This document shows positions 1 to 6,771 of a DNA stretch of 64,000 nt, in pieces; the first letter of the stretch is position 1; each line of letters begins with the position of its first letter. The stretch is taken from NCBI GenBank assembly GCA_050014095.1, contig JBEKDZ010000006.1, positions 1 to 64,000 on the forward strand, in the 5' to 3' direction. The notes beneath the pieces were generated by a model. The model saw only the letters and a program-made list of their open reading frames with translations, was not told the origin of the DNA and searched no databases. Source of the stretch: RBG-13-51-18 sp050014095 (GTDB lineage Bacteria; Chloroflexota; Dehalococcoidia; Dehalococcoidales; RBG-16-60-22). The position numbers and the translations under genes are program-made.

Positions 1-119
1 TTCTCGTCCCGGCCGAGGATATCACGCAAGGTATAATAGCGGATGGCTGGCTGGGTCTTATCGTTCTCCAGCAGCCACGGAACCGAGTCTCCATTTAGTT
101 TGTCTTTCCAGCTAGGCAT
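1..119 (-). CDS. N-terminal part of a conserved protein, possibly squalene-cyclase/prenyltransferase-repeat type (runs off window)
   Basis: Reading the minus strand from the ATG at 119 gives an open frame to the window edge. It starts MPSWKDKLNG and continues through a WLLE segment and an IRYYTLRDILGR segment. I associate this N-terminus with bacterial proteins carrying prenyltransferase/squalene-cyclase-like helical repeats, where a similar stretch opens the protein; that assignment is from memory of the family. Only about 39 residues are visible, with no catalytic residues, so no function is claimed. The codons look normal and there are no stops. Confidence 0.5.
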   Translation of the reverse strand, partial: MPSWKDKLNGDSVPWLLENDKTQPAIRYYTLRDILGRDE

Positions 120-163
120 GGTCAATTATTGACTTTTACCTCAATCTTAGTCAAGCCGCCGCA

Positions 164-437
164 TTGAATCATATTAAGTGTTATCGAAAAGGTAGTGGTT
201 GCGTCAAAATTAGTGTTACCGAAAAAGGTATTGGAGGTAACGGTGACACAACGCAGCATTTAGAGTATGTCCATGCAATACGAGCCAGGTATTTACGGGG
301 TTCAAAACTGGAGAAGGGGAAGATACTGGATGAATTTGTGCAGGTAACCGGTATGCACCCGTAAAGCAGCTGACCGGTTACTAAACACTACGAGCCGAAC
401 TAAGGTTGGTAAAAGACGCGGTCGGAGGCCCAAATAC
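164..437 (+). pseudogene. Remnant of a transposase N-terminus with a frameshift
   Basis: The frame starting at 164 gives, from about 263, a segment reading EYVHAIRARYLRGSKLEKGK followed by ILDEFVQVTG, then stops at 362. Moving one base at about position 360 continues the same protein: RKAADRLLN, then KRRGRRPKYS ending near 437. A helix-rich start with ILDEF..VTGYHRK and a GRRPKY linker is typical of IS transposases with a later integrase-type catalytic core. The catalytic domain is absent. This is a decayed fragment with one frameshift, just outside the segment bounded by tmRNA 3' ends. The IS family is not certain. Confidence 0.6.
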
Positions 438-584
438 AGTCATATACATTTCGGCATATTCGCTTCTCATCCAACGGATTATACCACATAAGCGCACTTT
501 CACTTTAGTGAAAATGACATCCGATGGAGGGCTCTTCTTTTTGATTTTTACTTTTACTCTATACCTCTTTTTAGCTATAAAAAA

Positions 585-608
585 GCCCCAACTGTAATTA
601 GTTGGGGC
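585..608 (-). terminator. Rho-independent terminator, probably the original tmRNA terminator
   Basis: A perfect 9-bp stem (585-593 with 600-608, GCCCCAACT/AGTTGGGGC) with a 6-nt loop is followed on the minus strand by a run of T. It lies directly downstream of the orphan tmRNA 3' end at 621-648, as expected if this was once the end of the ssrA transcript. Confidence 0.75.
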
Positions 609-620
609 AAATTCGAAGCT

Positions 621-648
621 TGGTGGAGACGGGGGAGAGTCGAACTCC
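621..648 (-). repeat. Orphan copy of the tmRNA 3' end with encoded CCA (distal attachment site)
   Basis: On the minus strand this stretch reads as the T-arm, acceptor strand and CCA tail of a tmRNA. Positions 624-648 match the 3' end of the intact tmRNA gene (5866-5890) in 24 of 25 bases, same orientation. The single difference (638 versus 5880) falls in the T-loop, so pairing is kept. Unlike the intact gene, this copy is followed by an encoded CCA and a strong terminator. The rest of the tmRNA is missing here, so it is not a functional RNA gene. Confidence 0.75.
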
Positions 649-856
649 ATCATACCGACTTATTTTTAACGTATTAAAACAGAGGCGGGCGCTGGTAGTC
701 AAATATCTGGAATGAAAATAATATAAAAATTGCTGGTACATTAAATTCATCAAAAGTCACAAATTACTTTTTTGTTGAGCGAAACTTGATTTTGAACACA
801 TCATAATACCAGCGATCAAGATAATTAACAATGTAAATCGGATTTCGTCCAGGTAA

Positions 857-883
857 TTTACTATCGCCGATTTGTGTTATAAT
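857..883 (+). promoter_or_regulatory. Candidate promoter for corA
   Basis: A consensus -10 box TATAAT lies at 878-883, 27 bases before the corA start codon, with a weak -35-like TTTACT at 857-862. The spacing of 15 is short, so the -35 is doubtful. A Shine-Dalgarno AAGGA (897-901) follows at proper distance from the ATG. Confidence 0.45.
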
Positions 884-910
884 GTGGTTAAATTCTAAGG
901 ATAATTCACA

Positions 911-1867
911 ATGGTTATACCGCAGAAAAACATTGAGCAAAAACGACTGAATTTAACAACAATTTCCTGGGGTGAATTCACCTGGGATGATATTGTGGAG
1001 CCTTCGGAAGAGGCAAGAAAGTATCTGGCCGAGCATTATAATTTCCACCCTATGGACCTCGAAGATTGTTTTGGCCGTCGGCAGCTTTCAAAAGTGGATG
1101 TTTATGGCGATTACCTCTTCGTAATTTTTCACCTCCCGGTTTATGATAAGACGACTCGTATAAGCACAATCCGCCAGTGGTCGGCATTTGTCGGCGAGAA
1201 ATACCTTGTTACCCTTCGTCCCGGGGTACTTACAGCGATGGATGAGTTACGCCGTGAGTGCGAGTTTAATGAAGAAGCCAAAAAAGAGTATTTTAGCCAG
1301 GGCTCCGGTTACCTGTTGTACCAGATACTTGACCGGGCCGTGGATTCCTATTTCCCGGTCTTGGACAAGATTTTAGGACTCATGGACGATATAGAAGACA
1401 ACGTCTTTAATGAAGAAATCGAAGCAGCTAAGGATATCAGCTTCCTGCGGAGGGACATTGTAACCCAGCGGCGTGTTATGTTCCCGACGCGAACTCTTTT
1501 AGTAGAGTTGGAAAACAAGCTTAGACGTTTCGTCAAAATGGATTTATCCGTCTATTATGGTGATCTCATGGACCATATGAACGATATCTGTGAGACTTTG
1601 GACGAATGTAAAGAAATCATTGATGTATTTGAAGACGCGGACTATATTTTCGGTCAATATCGGGCCAACCATACCATTCGTACTCTAGCGGTTATAGCCA
1701 CTATCGCATTGCCTGTTATGGTTGTTGCCAGTCTTTACAGTATGAACGTGCCATTACCCGGAGGGATAGAAAAAGGCGGCCCTTTAGCTTTTATTTTACT
1801 ATTGGTAACTATTTTCGTGATAATCGGAACTTTATTATTCTTCTTCCGACGCAAGCATTTAATATAA
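911..1867 (+). CDS. corA: CorA family divalent-metal (Mg2+/Co2+) channel
   Basis: The 318-residue length fits CorA. The N-terminal two thirds form the cytoplasmic funnel domain, followed by the long stalk helix (about 205-255) and two membrane helices (about 257-276 and 291-311). The loop between them carries the selectivity signature, here YSMNVPLP with SMN at 277-279 instead of the usual GMN. The basic C-terminal tail RRKHLI is typical. The start is supported by AAGGA nine bases upstream and a TATAAT box. The gene converges on the Mg2+-ATPase gene 42 bp away, so two unrelated Mg2+ transport systems sit together inside the ssrA-bounded segment. Whether the SMN variant prefers another ion cannot be told from sequence. 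Confidence 0.9.
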   Translation: MVIPQKNIEQKRLNLTTISWGEFTWDDIVEPSEEARKYLAEHYNFHPMDLEDCFGRRQLSKVDVYGDYLFVIFHLPVYDKTTRISTIRQWSAFVGEKYLVTLRPGVLTAMDELRRECEFNEEAKKEYFSQGSGYLLYQILDRAVDSYFPVLDKILGLMDDIEDNVFNEEIEAAKDISFLRRDIVTQRRVMFPTRTLLVELENKLRRFVKMDLSVYYGDLMDHMNDICETLDECKEIIDVFEDADYIFGQYRANHTIRTLAVIATIALPVMVVASLYSMNVPLPGGIEKGGPLAFILLLVTIFVIIGTLLFFFRRKHLI

Positions 1868-1909
1868 ATCCAGATAGATTGTTTGATTGAGTCTGATACT
1901 GTCCTATCA

Positions 1910-4567
1910 TTACTGCATAGCGCCAAACTTCCGATAGAACCATTTTTTCACAATTTCTACTAACACCAGGTAAACAATAATAAAAGCAACGAGAATAGCC
2001 ATGAAGTTCACCGGCAATGACACAAAGCTGAAAAAGTTCCCAAAAAAAGTGAAAGGCAGTATTAAAGCTATTACGAGAATTATTACTATATTAAACACCA
2101 GGAGCTTACTTGGTTTACTCTTGTAAAAAGGTATTTTCCTCGTTCTAATGACAAATATCACTAATGTCTGTGTAAACAACGATTCAATGAACCAGGCTGT
2201 CTGAAACAGGGGCGCCGATGCATTAAAGACAAAGAGCATGACAAAAAAGGTCAGAAAGTCGAAGACTGAACTGATAGGTCCGAAGGTAATCATGAAGTTT
2301 CTTATAAAAGATGTATTCATTCTTTGAGGCTTCTCGATATATTCCGAGTCTACATTATCGGTCGGTATCGAAAGCTGTGCGAATGAATAGAGGAGATTGT
2401 TTAGCAGTATTTGTATCGGCAACATTGGCAGGAACGTTAAAAAGAGCGATGCCGCCGCCGCGCTGAACATATTACCGAAGTTGGAGCTGATAGCCATCAT
2501 GATATATTTCATGGTATTACCGAAAGTTTTTCTACCTTCGATAACACCATCCCTGATTATTTTCAAGTCGTTGTTCAGCAGAATAATCTCTGCGGTTTCT
2601 TTGGCGATATCGACGGCATTGACCACTGAAATACCAACATCAGACACTTTCATAGAAGGCGTATCATTGATACCATCTCCGATATACCCAACGACATGCC
2701 CATTAGCTTTCAGCGCATTGATTATCCGGCTCTTCTGCGCCGGGGTGACTCTCGTGAAGATATCAGCTCTTTCTACAACTCTAGCCAGAGCAGCATCATC
2801 CATAGCTTCTATTTCACTGCTTCGTACGATATTTGTGGCTTCGACCTCAATGGTACGAACGATGCGTCCAGAATCGCCTGTTTGGTCATATCTCTTGCCG
2901 CGACGAAATTGAGATACCTGGAAGCCCAATTGTTGGCTAATCTTGCTGGCGACAATCTCGTTATCACCGGTTAGAACTTTGAGCTTAACACCTGCCTGTC
3001 TTAGCAACTCAATAGATTCCCCGGCGGTTTCCTTTAGCGGATCCATAAAAGCGATGAAGCCCAGGAAAACCATGTCGTTTTCGTCGGCTACGGCATAGGC
3101 AGGCTTACTCCCCATTTTTCGGTAAGAGACACCGAGAACCCGGAACCCCTGGGAGCTTAGTTGATGATATTCCCGCTCAATCTTGCTTTTAGTCTCACTT
3201 GTTAGGTCATTTACCGTATCATCAAGCTCATAGTGGGAGACAACGCCGGCGATTTCTTCAGGAGCTCCTTTGGTAATGACGAGGTTTTCCTGATTCTCAA
3301 CGACCACCACGGAGAGTCGTTTCCGAATGAAATCAAATGGGATTTCATCAATCCTCTGGTACTTGTCGGGATTAACTTCTTTATATTTAAGTATAGCCTC
3401 ATCAAGCGGGCTTTTTAGCCCCGTCTGGTAATGGCTGTTAAGAAACGAGTAGAGAAAAACTTTCTCAGAATCCTTACCTTCTATATCTACATGCAGAATG
3501 ACAGTAACTCTATTCTCGGTTAGGGTGCCAGTTTTATCAGAACATAAAACGTCCATGCTGCCGAAATTCTGAATCGATGACAAACGCTTTACGATAACGC
3601 CCCTCTTTGACATATTGGTGGCGCCCTTGGCCAGGTTGATGGAAAGAATCATCGGCAACAGCCCCGGTGTTAATCCTACAGCCAGAGCTACAGAAAAAAG
3701 CACCGATTCTAGTGCGCCGCGTTTAAACAAGGTGTTGATAAGGAATACAAATATTACGAGGACAAAGGTTACCTGCATAATAAGATAACCAAATCTTCTT
3801 AGTCCCCTTTCAAACTCGGTTTCAGGTTTCTTTTCGAAGCTCTTCCCGACAATTTCTCCATATTGGGTGGAGCTTCCGGTCTGAACAATAATTGCCGTTG
3901 CGGTACCATTAGTTATCGATGTTCCCATAAACAAGTAGTTATTCCATTTACCGGTATCCGCGACGTTTGTATCTCCAAGTGGTTCGGGACTTTTTTCGGC
4001 CGGGAACGATTCCCCGGTCAAAGCGGATTGGTCTGCGAAGAAATCTTTGGCGCTGATTACCCTGGCATCCGCCGGAACGATGTCTCCGACGGTAAGGAGT
4101 ATGACATCACCAGGCACAAGTCCCGAGACTTCAATTTCCTGCTTTACGCCGTCTCTAAGCGTTGTAGCCGTTGTCGCTACTCTCCTTTTTAACTCCTCTG
4201 CTGCCCTTCCCGCCCTGTATTCTTGGGTGAAGTCAAGAATCACGCTCACTAAAACGATAGCTAGAATAATAATGGTATTGGAGATGTCTCCCAATATGCC
4301 CGATAGAATAGCCGCAATGATTAATATAATGGTTACCGGACTTTTAAAGTGCGAAAGAAATTCAATAATAACAGATTTTTTCCTCTTTTGAGAAACCTCA
4401 TTGGAACCATAAGTCTCCAGACGGTTTTCCGCCTCTTCAGTGGTAAGTCCTGATGTTGACGTACCAAGCCGGGTCATAAAATCACCGGAAGCCAAGGATA
4501 ATATCTCTTTGGTGCTTATGAGTTCCGCACCATTCGAATGCTTTTTTTTATCTCGGTGATTTAGCAT
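1910..4567 (-). CDS. mgtA: P-type ATPase, MgtA/MgtB-like Mg2+ importer (P3B)
   Basis: An 885-residue P-type ATPase. The actuator motif TGES is at 184-187, the phosphorylated aspartate is in DKTGTLT (344-350), the nucleotide-binding KGAP is near 433, and the hinge GDGIND is at 630-635. The membrane motif VGLTPGLLPM (297-306), followed by LAKGA, is characteristic of MgtA-type Mg2+ transporters rather than Ca2+ pumps. An N-terminal cation-ATPase domain and six C-terminal membrane helices are present. A linker of about 30 residues near 551-580 looks longer than usual. The 230-bp upstream region shows no M-box riboswitch I can recognise. Convergent with corA. Specificity for Mg2+ is inferred from the family. 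Confidence 0.88.
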   Translation of the reverse strand: MLNHRDKKKHSNGAELISTKEILSLASGDFMTRLGTSTSGLTTEEAENRLETYGSNEVSQKRKKSVIIEFLSHFKSPVTIILIIAAILSGILGDISNTIIILAIVLVSVILDFTQEYRAGRAAEELKRRVATTATTLRDGVKQEIEVSGLVPGDVILLTVGDIVPADARVISAKDFFADQSALTGESFPAEKSPEPLGDTNVADTGKWNNYLFMGTSITNGTATAIIVQTGSSTQYGEIVGKSFEKKPETEFERGLRRFGYLIMQVTFVLVIFVFLINTLFKRGALESVLFSVALAVGLTPGLLPMILSINLAKGATNMSKRGVIVKRLSSIQNFGSMDVLCSDKTGTLTENRVTVILHVDIEGKDSEKVFLYSFLNSHYQTGLKSPLDEAILKYKEVNPDKYQRIDEIPFDFIRKRLSVVVVENQENLVITKGAPEEIAGVVSHYELDDTVNDLTSETKSKIEREYHQLSSQGFRVLGVSYRKMGSKPAYAVADENDMVFLGFIAFMDPLKETAGESIELLRQAGVKLKVLTGDNEIVASKISQQLGFQVSQFRRGKRYDQTGDSGRIVRTIEVEATNIVRSSEIEAMDDAALARVVERADIFTRVTPAQKSRIINALKANGHVVGYIGDGINDTPSMKVSDVGISVVNAVDIAKETAEIILLNNDLKIIRDGVIEGRKTFGNTMKYIMMAISSNFGNMFSAAAASLFLTFLPMLPIQILLNNLLYSFAQLSIPTDNVDSEYIEKPQRMNTSFIRNFMITFGPISSVFDFLTFFVMLFVFNASAPLFQTAWFIESLFTQTLVIFVIRTRKIPFYKSKPSKLLVFNIVIILVIALILPFTFFGNFFSFVSLPVNFMAILVAFIIVYLVLVEIVKKWFYRKFGAMQ

Positions 4568-4799
4568 TAACGCAACCTTCGCTTTGTTGAAATTAGAATG
4601 GTTTAGTAATTCATTGCTTTTTTACAGTTTACTCCACCACTGCAACGGAGACAACTTCGTCTATAATTGTCGATGTGTAAAAAGGATAAAAGTTGGAACT
4701 CCTAGTATTGGTCAGCGCGCGTCCGGATATCATTCACAAGTTCGGGGTTTAATAATACGACTGTAGTTTATATAACACGTTTAAATCAAGCGAAGGTTA

Positions 4800-5489
4800 T
4801 CAACTCGATTGATTAGTAGGCTTCTGCAACCAGATAAACACGCCAAGGTCATCTAGCTTAATCCGGTGTGCTTCCTTAAAATGAGTCTGGCTGAGAACCT
4901 CCTCGATGTTTTGTTGTGTATACGACTTACTTAATGAATACTTAAGACCCCAGCACAAAAACCAGGACTTGATATGGCGAGAGAATTCATTTACTTTCTG
5001 TTTTAGCACATCTTTCCGCGTATCGTAAACAAGGGCTAGCTGACCAGGCTTTAGAACACGATAAATCTCTTCAAATACTTCGATGGGCTTATTCCAGCGA
5101 TGTAGCGATCCACTTGATATGATTAAATCGAATTTAGCATCCTCAAATGGCATGTCAATCGCGTTACCATGCAGAAGTGTAATTCGCTTCGAGAAACCAG
5201 CTTTTGCAATATTTTACCTACCAAATACTACCATAGTTGCCGAGATATCCAAGCCAACAATATTTACTCGAGTATTACGCTTGGCAATTTCAATTGAGAC
5301 AAAAGCTGGTCCAGGATCCACCTCTAGAATTGTTCCTTCTCCAATTACAGCCGCCACCCGATCAGCGATGTTGGCATAAGCTTCTCGCATTGTAGGTTTA
5401 TCTTTGGCAAACTCAGCATATTTAATAGCGAAATAGCCCTCGACGCCTTCTGAGCGGAGTAGTTTTAGATTTTGATTTATATCGGGCAT
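4800..5489 (-). pseudogene. SAM-dependent methyltransferase interrupted by an in-frame TAA
   Basis: Two open frames (5214-5489 and 4800-5153) are in the same frame and join into one 229-codon class I methyltransferase of the UbiE/Methyltransf_11 type. The interruption is a TAA at 5214-5216, where the family usually has a charged residue of the helix after motif II (FGR-stop-NIAKAGFSKR); one base change from AAA would explain it. Motif I is also degraded: ILEVDPGPAF instead of the glycine-rich ExGxGxG. Later motifs (FDLIISSGSLHRW, RVLKPGQLAL) are intact. TAA is not used for selenocysteine or pyrrolysine, so I call it a pseudogene. A sequencing error at one base is the alternative. Confidence 0.7.
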
Positions 5490-5822
5490 ACTACTATCCT
5501 AACCATTACCATAGTGATTTCATTTTATGCTAACGGCCTCTCCGTAACAAGTGAAGCGACGAGACTCAAATGTCGCCAAGATAGAAAGTTTTATCAGAAT
5601 TATTGGGTATCCGTGCAGTTTTGCTCATCGCTATAATATTTCCTATAAAAAAGCATTCAGCGATGGATCAGAATTAATCACTGAAGCGGCCGCAACAGTT
5701 TTTATAGGAGGCCTTCCTACCCAAACAAGTTTTTTCCTTTTTATTTTTTCGGATTTGGGAGTTACTTGTGTAATATAGCGCGTTCTTGAAATTTCACATT
5801 ATGACTTTTTGTAAAATACACT
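5490..5822. other. Gene-free, A+T-rich stretch between the methyltransferase pseudogene and the tmRNA terminator
   Basis: An open frame of 75 codons (5551-5778, plus) exists but has no recognisable domain, no clear ribosome-binding site and low-complexity composition, so I do not call it a gene. No integrase remnant is seen. Confidence 0.5.
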
Positions 5823-5849
5823 AAAAAGCGCTAACCACAAAAGCTAGCG
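5823..5849 (-). terminator. ssrA: Present terminator of the tmRNA gene
   Basis: On the minus strand a 7-bp stem (5843-5849 with 5829-5835, one G-U pair) is followed by TTTTT (5823-5827). It lies 17 bases past the tmRNA 3' end and would terminate the current ssrA transcript. In the integration model it belongs to the inserted DNA. Confidence 0.6.
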
Positions 5850-5865
5850 TTTAAGTTGATCGGTC

Positions 5866-5890
5866 TGGAGACGGGGGAGGGTCGAACTCC
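5866..5890 (-). repeat. Proximal copy of the attachment sequence (3' end of the intact ssrA)
   Basis: This is the 25-bp partner of 624-648 with one mismatch. It completes the acceptor stem and T-arm of the tmRNA. The three bases that follow the discriminator are GAC on the RNA strand, not CCA, so the CCA tail must be added by tRNA nucleotidyltransferase. Confidence 0.75.
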
Positions 5891-6209
5891 CCGTCCAGAA
5901 GAAGCTGTCCAGGATATGCTACAAGCTTAGTCAACTCTTTAATCTTACCGGGCTCACCTCAACTGACCGAGTTAAGTCCGGCCAGCCGATAAATCTTTCA
6001 CCGCCTCTATCGGCATTAAAGCGATGGCACCCCCACTTTTCGGCACCCAATCCTGACCCGTCGGGGTGGGGTCAGGTTGGATGGCAACCTATGTTAGGCT
6101 GCAACCATTACTGGTTCTGCGTTTGTTTTTTGCCACCAGTTTTAGGAGGGAGCGGCACCTCCGCCTGCAGTCCTGTAACGCACCTCCCCTGTCGAAACCA
6201 CGCGTCCCC
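5866..6209 (-). ncRNA. ssrA: Transfer-messenger RNA (tmRNA, SsrA)
   Basis: The minus strand begins GGGGACGCGTGGTTTCGACA, the conserved tmRNA 5' end, and closes with TTCGACC in the T-arm and CGTCTCC. GGGGACG pairs with CGTCTCC over seven base pairs to form the tRNA-like acceptor. The tag frame ends at the TAA at 6094-6096. Read back from there it gives QKTNAEPVMVAA, with a C-terminal VAA suited to ClpXP-type degradation. The resume codon is about 80 nt from the 5' end but its exact position is uncertain. The total of 344 nt is normal. tmRNA rescues stalled ribosomes with SmpB, encoded next door at 6234-6683. Confidence 0.93.
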
Positions 6210-6233
6210 GTTTTTTAATGTACTACTTATATT

Positions 6234-6683
6234 CTAACGACTTTTTGTCGTTCTGGCTAGCTCTCTTTCCGCCTCACGGCGGCTGATAGCCTCACGTTTA
6301 TCATAGAGCTTTTTACCTTTAGCCAGGGCTATTTCTACCTTGGCGATACTACCTTTAAGATACACCCTGGTCGCCACCAGCGCAAGGCCCCTTTCCGCCA
6401 CCTTGCCGGTGAGGTTTAATATCTCTTTCCGATGTAACAAGAGCTTGCGGGGCCGGGTTGGCTCATGGCTCATATAGCTGCTGGCTTCATAGCGGGCGAT
6501 ATGAGCATTATAAAGCCACAGCTCGCCACGCTCGGGACGCACGTAAGCATCACCAAGACTGACCCGCCCGCCACGCACCGACTTTATCTCCGAGCCGGTG
6601 AGAGCGATGCCTGCCTCGAAGGTCTCGCCGATAAAGTAATTATGATAGGCTTTACGATTGGTGGCGATATTTTTAATAACCAT
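6234..6683 (-). CDS. smpB: SsrA-binding protein SmpB
   Basis: The 149-residue protein has all the SmpB landmarks. It starts with an IATNRKAYHNYF segment, continues with GIALTGSEIKSVR, then YNAHIARYE and SHEPTRPRKLLLHRKEI, and ends in a basic tail (KGKKLYDKREAISRREAERE) that enters the mRNA channel of the stalled ribosome. It binds tmRNA, encoded 24 bp downstream on the same strand. The start ATG at 6683 has a TATGAT box only eight bases upstream, so the transcript could have an extremely short leader; AAGGG there is too close to act as a normal Shine-Dalgarno. Confidence 0.96.
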   Translation of the reverse strand: MVIKNIATNRKAYHNYFIGETFEAGIALTGSEIKSVRGGRVSLGDAYVRPERGELWLYNAHIARYEASSYMSHEPTRPRKLLLHRKEILNLTGKVAERGLALVATRVYLKGSIAKVEIALAKGKKLYDKREAISRREAERELARTTKSR

Positions 6684-6771
6684 ACCCTTAAATCATACCA
6701 TATTAAGGAAATACCAATAACTAAGATACAAGAAACAAATATATTTTCAACAAGGCAGACCGGCCTATTGT

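Larger units (their letters stand above)
624..5890. mobile_element. Segment of about 5.2 kb inserted at the 3' end of ssrA
   Basis: The segment lies between two direct copies of the tmRNA 3' end (624-648 and 5866-5890). This is the classic footprint of site-specific integration into ssrA by a tyrosine-recombinase element. It contains corA, an MgtA-type ATPase and a nonsense-mutated methyltransferase, and by eye is more A+T-rich than the rest of the window. No integrase, excisionase or conjugation gene is visible, so the element is decayed, non-autonomous, or the remains of a larger island. The boundaries are seen; mobility is inferred. Confidence 0.6.

Noticed and set aside
381..653. Minus-strand open frame of 90 codons
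   Set aside because: It spans the orphan tmRNA end and a terminator hairpin, has no ribosome-binding site and low-complexity sequence; not a gene.
4568..4799. Possible Mg2+-sensing (M-box) leader upstream of the MgtA-like gene
   Set aside because: I could not find the conserved M-box blocks; only a plain A/T-rich leader is visible.
5214..5216. In-frame TAA in the methyltransferase as a recoding event
   Set aside because: TAA is not a selenocysteine or pyrrolysine codon and the SAM-binding motif is also degraded; decay is simpler.
5551..5778. Plus-strand open frame of 75 codons
   Set aside because: No recognisable domain, no Shine-Dalgarno and phenylalanine-rich chance composition between the pseudogene and the tmRNA terminator.
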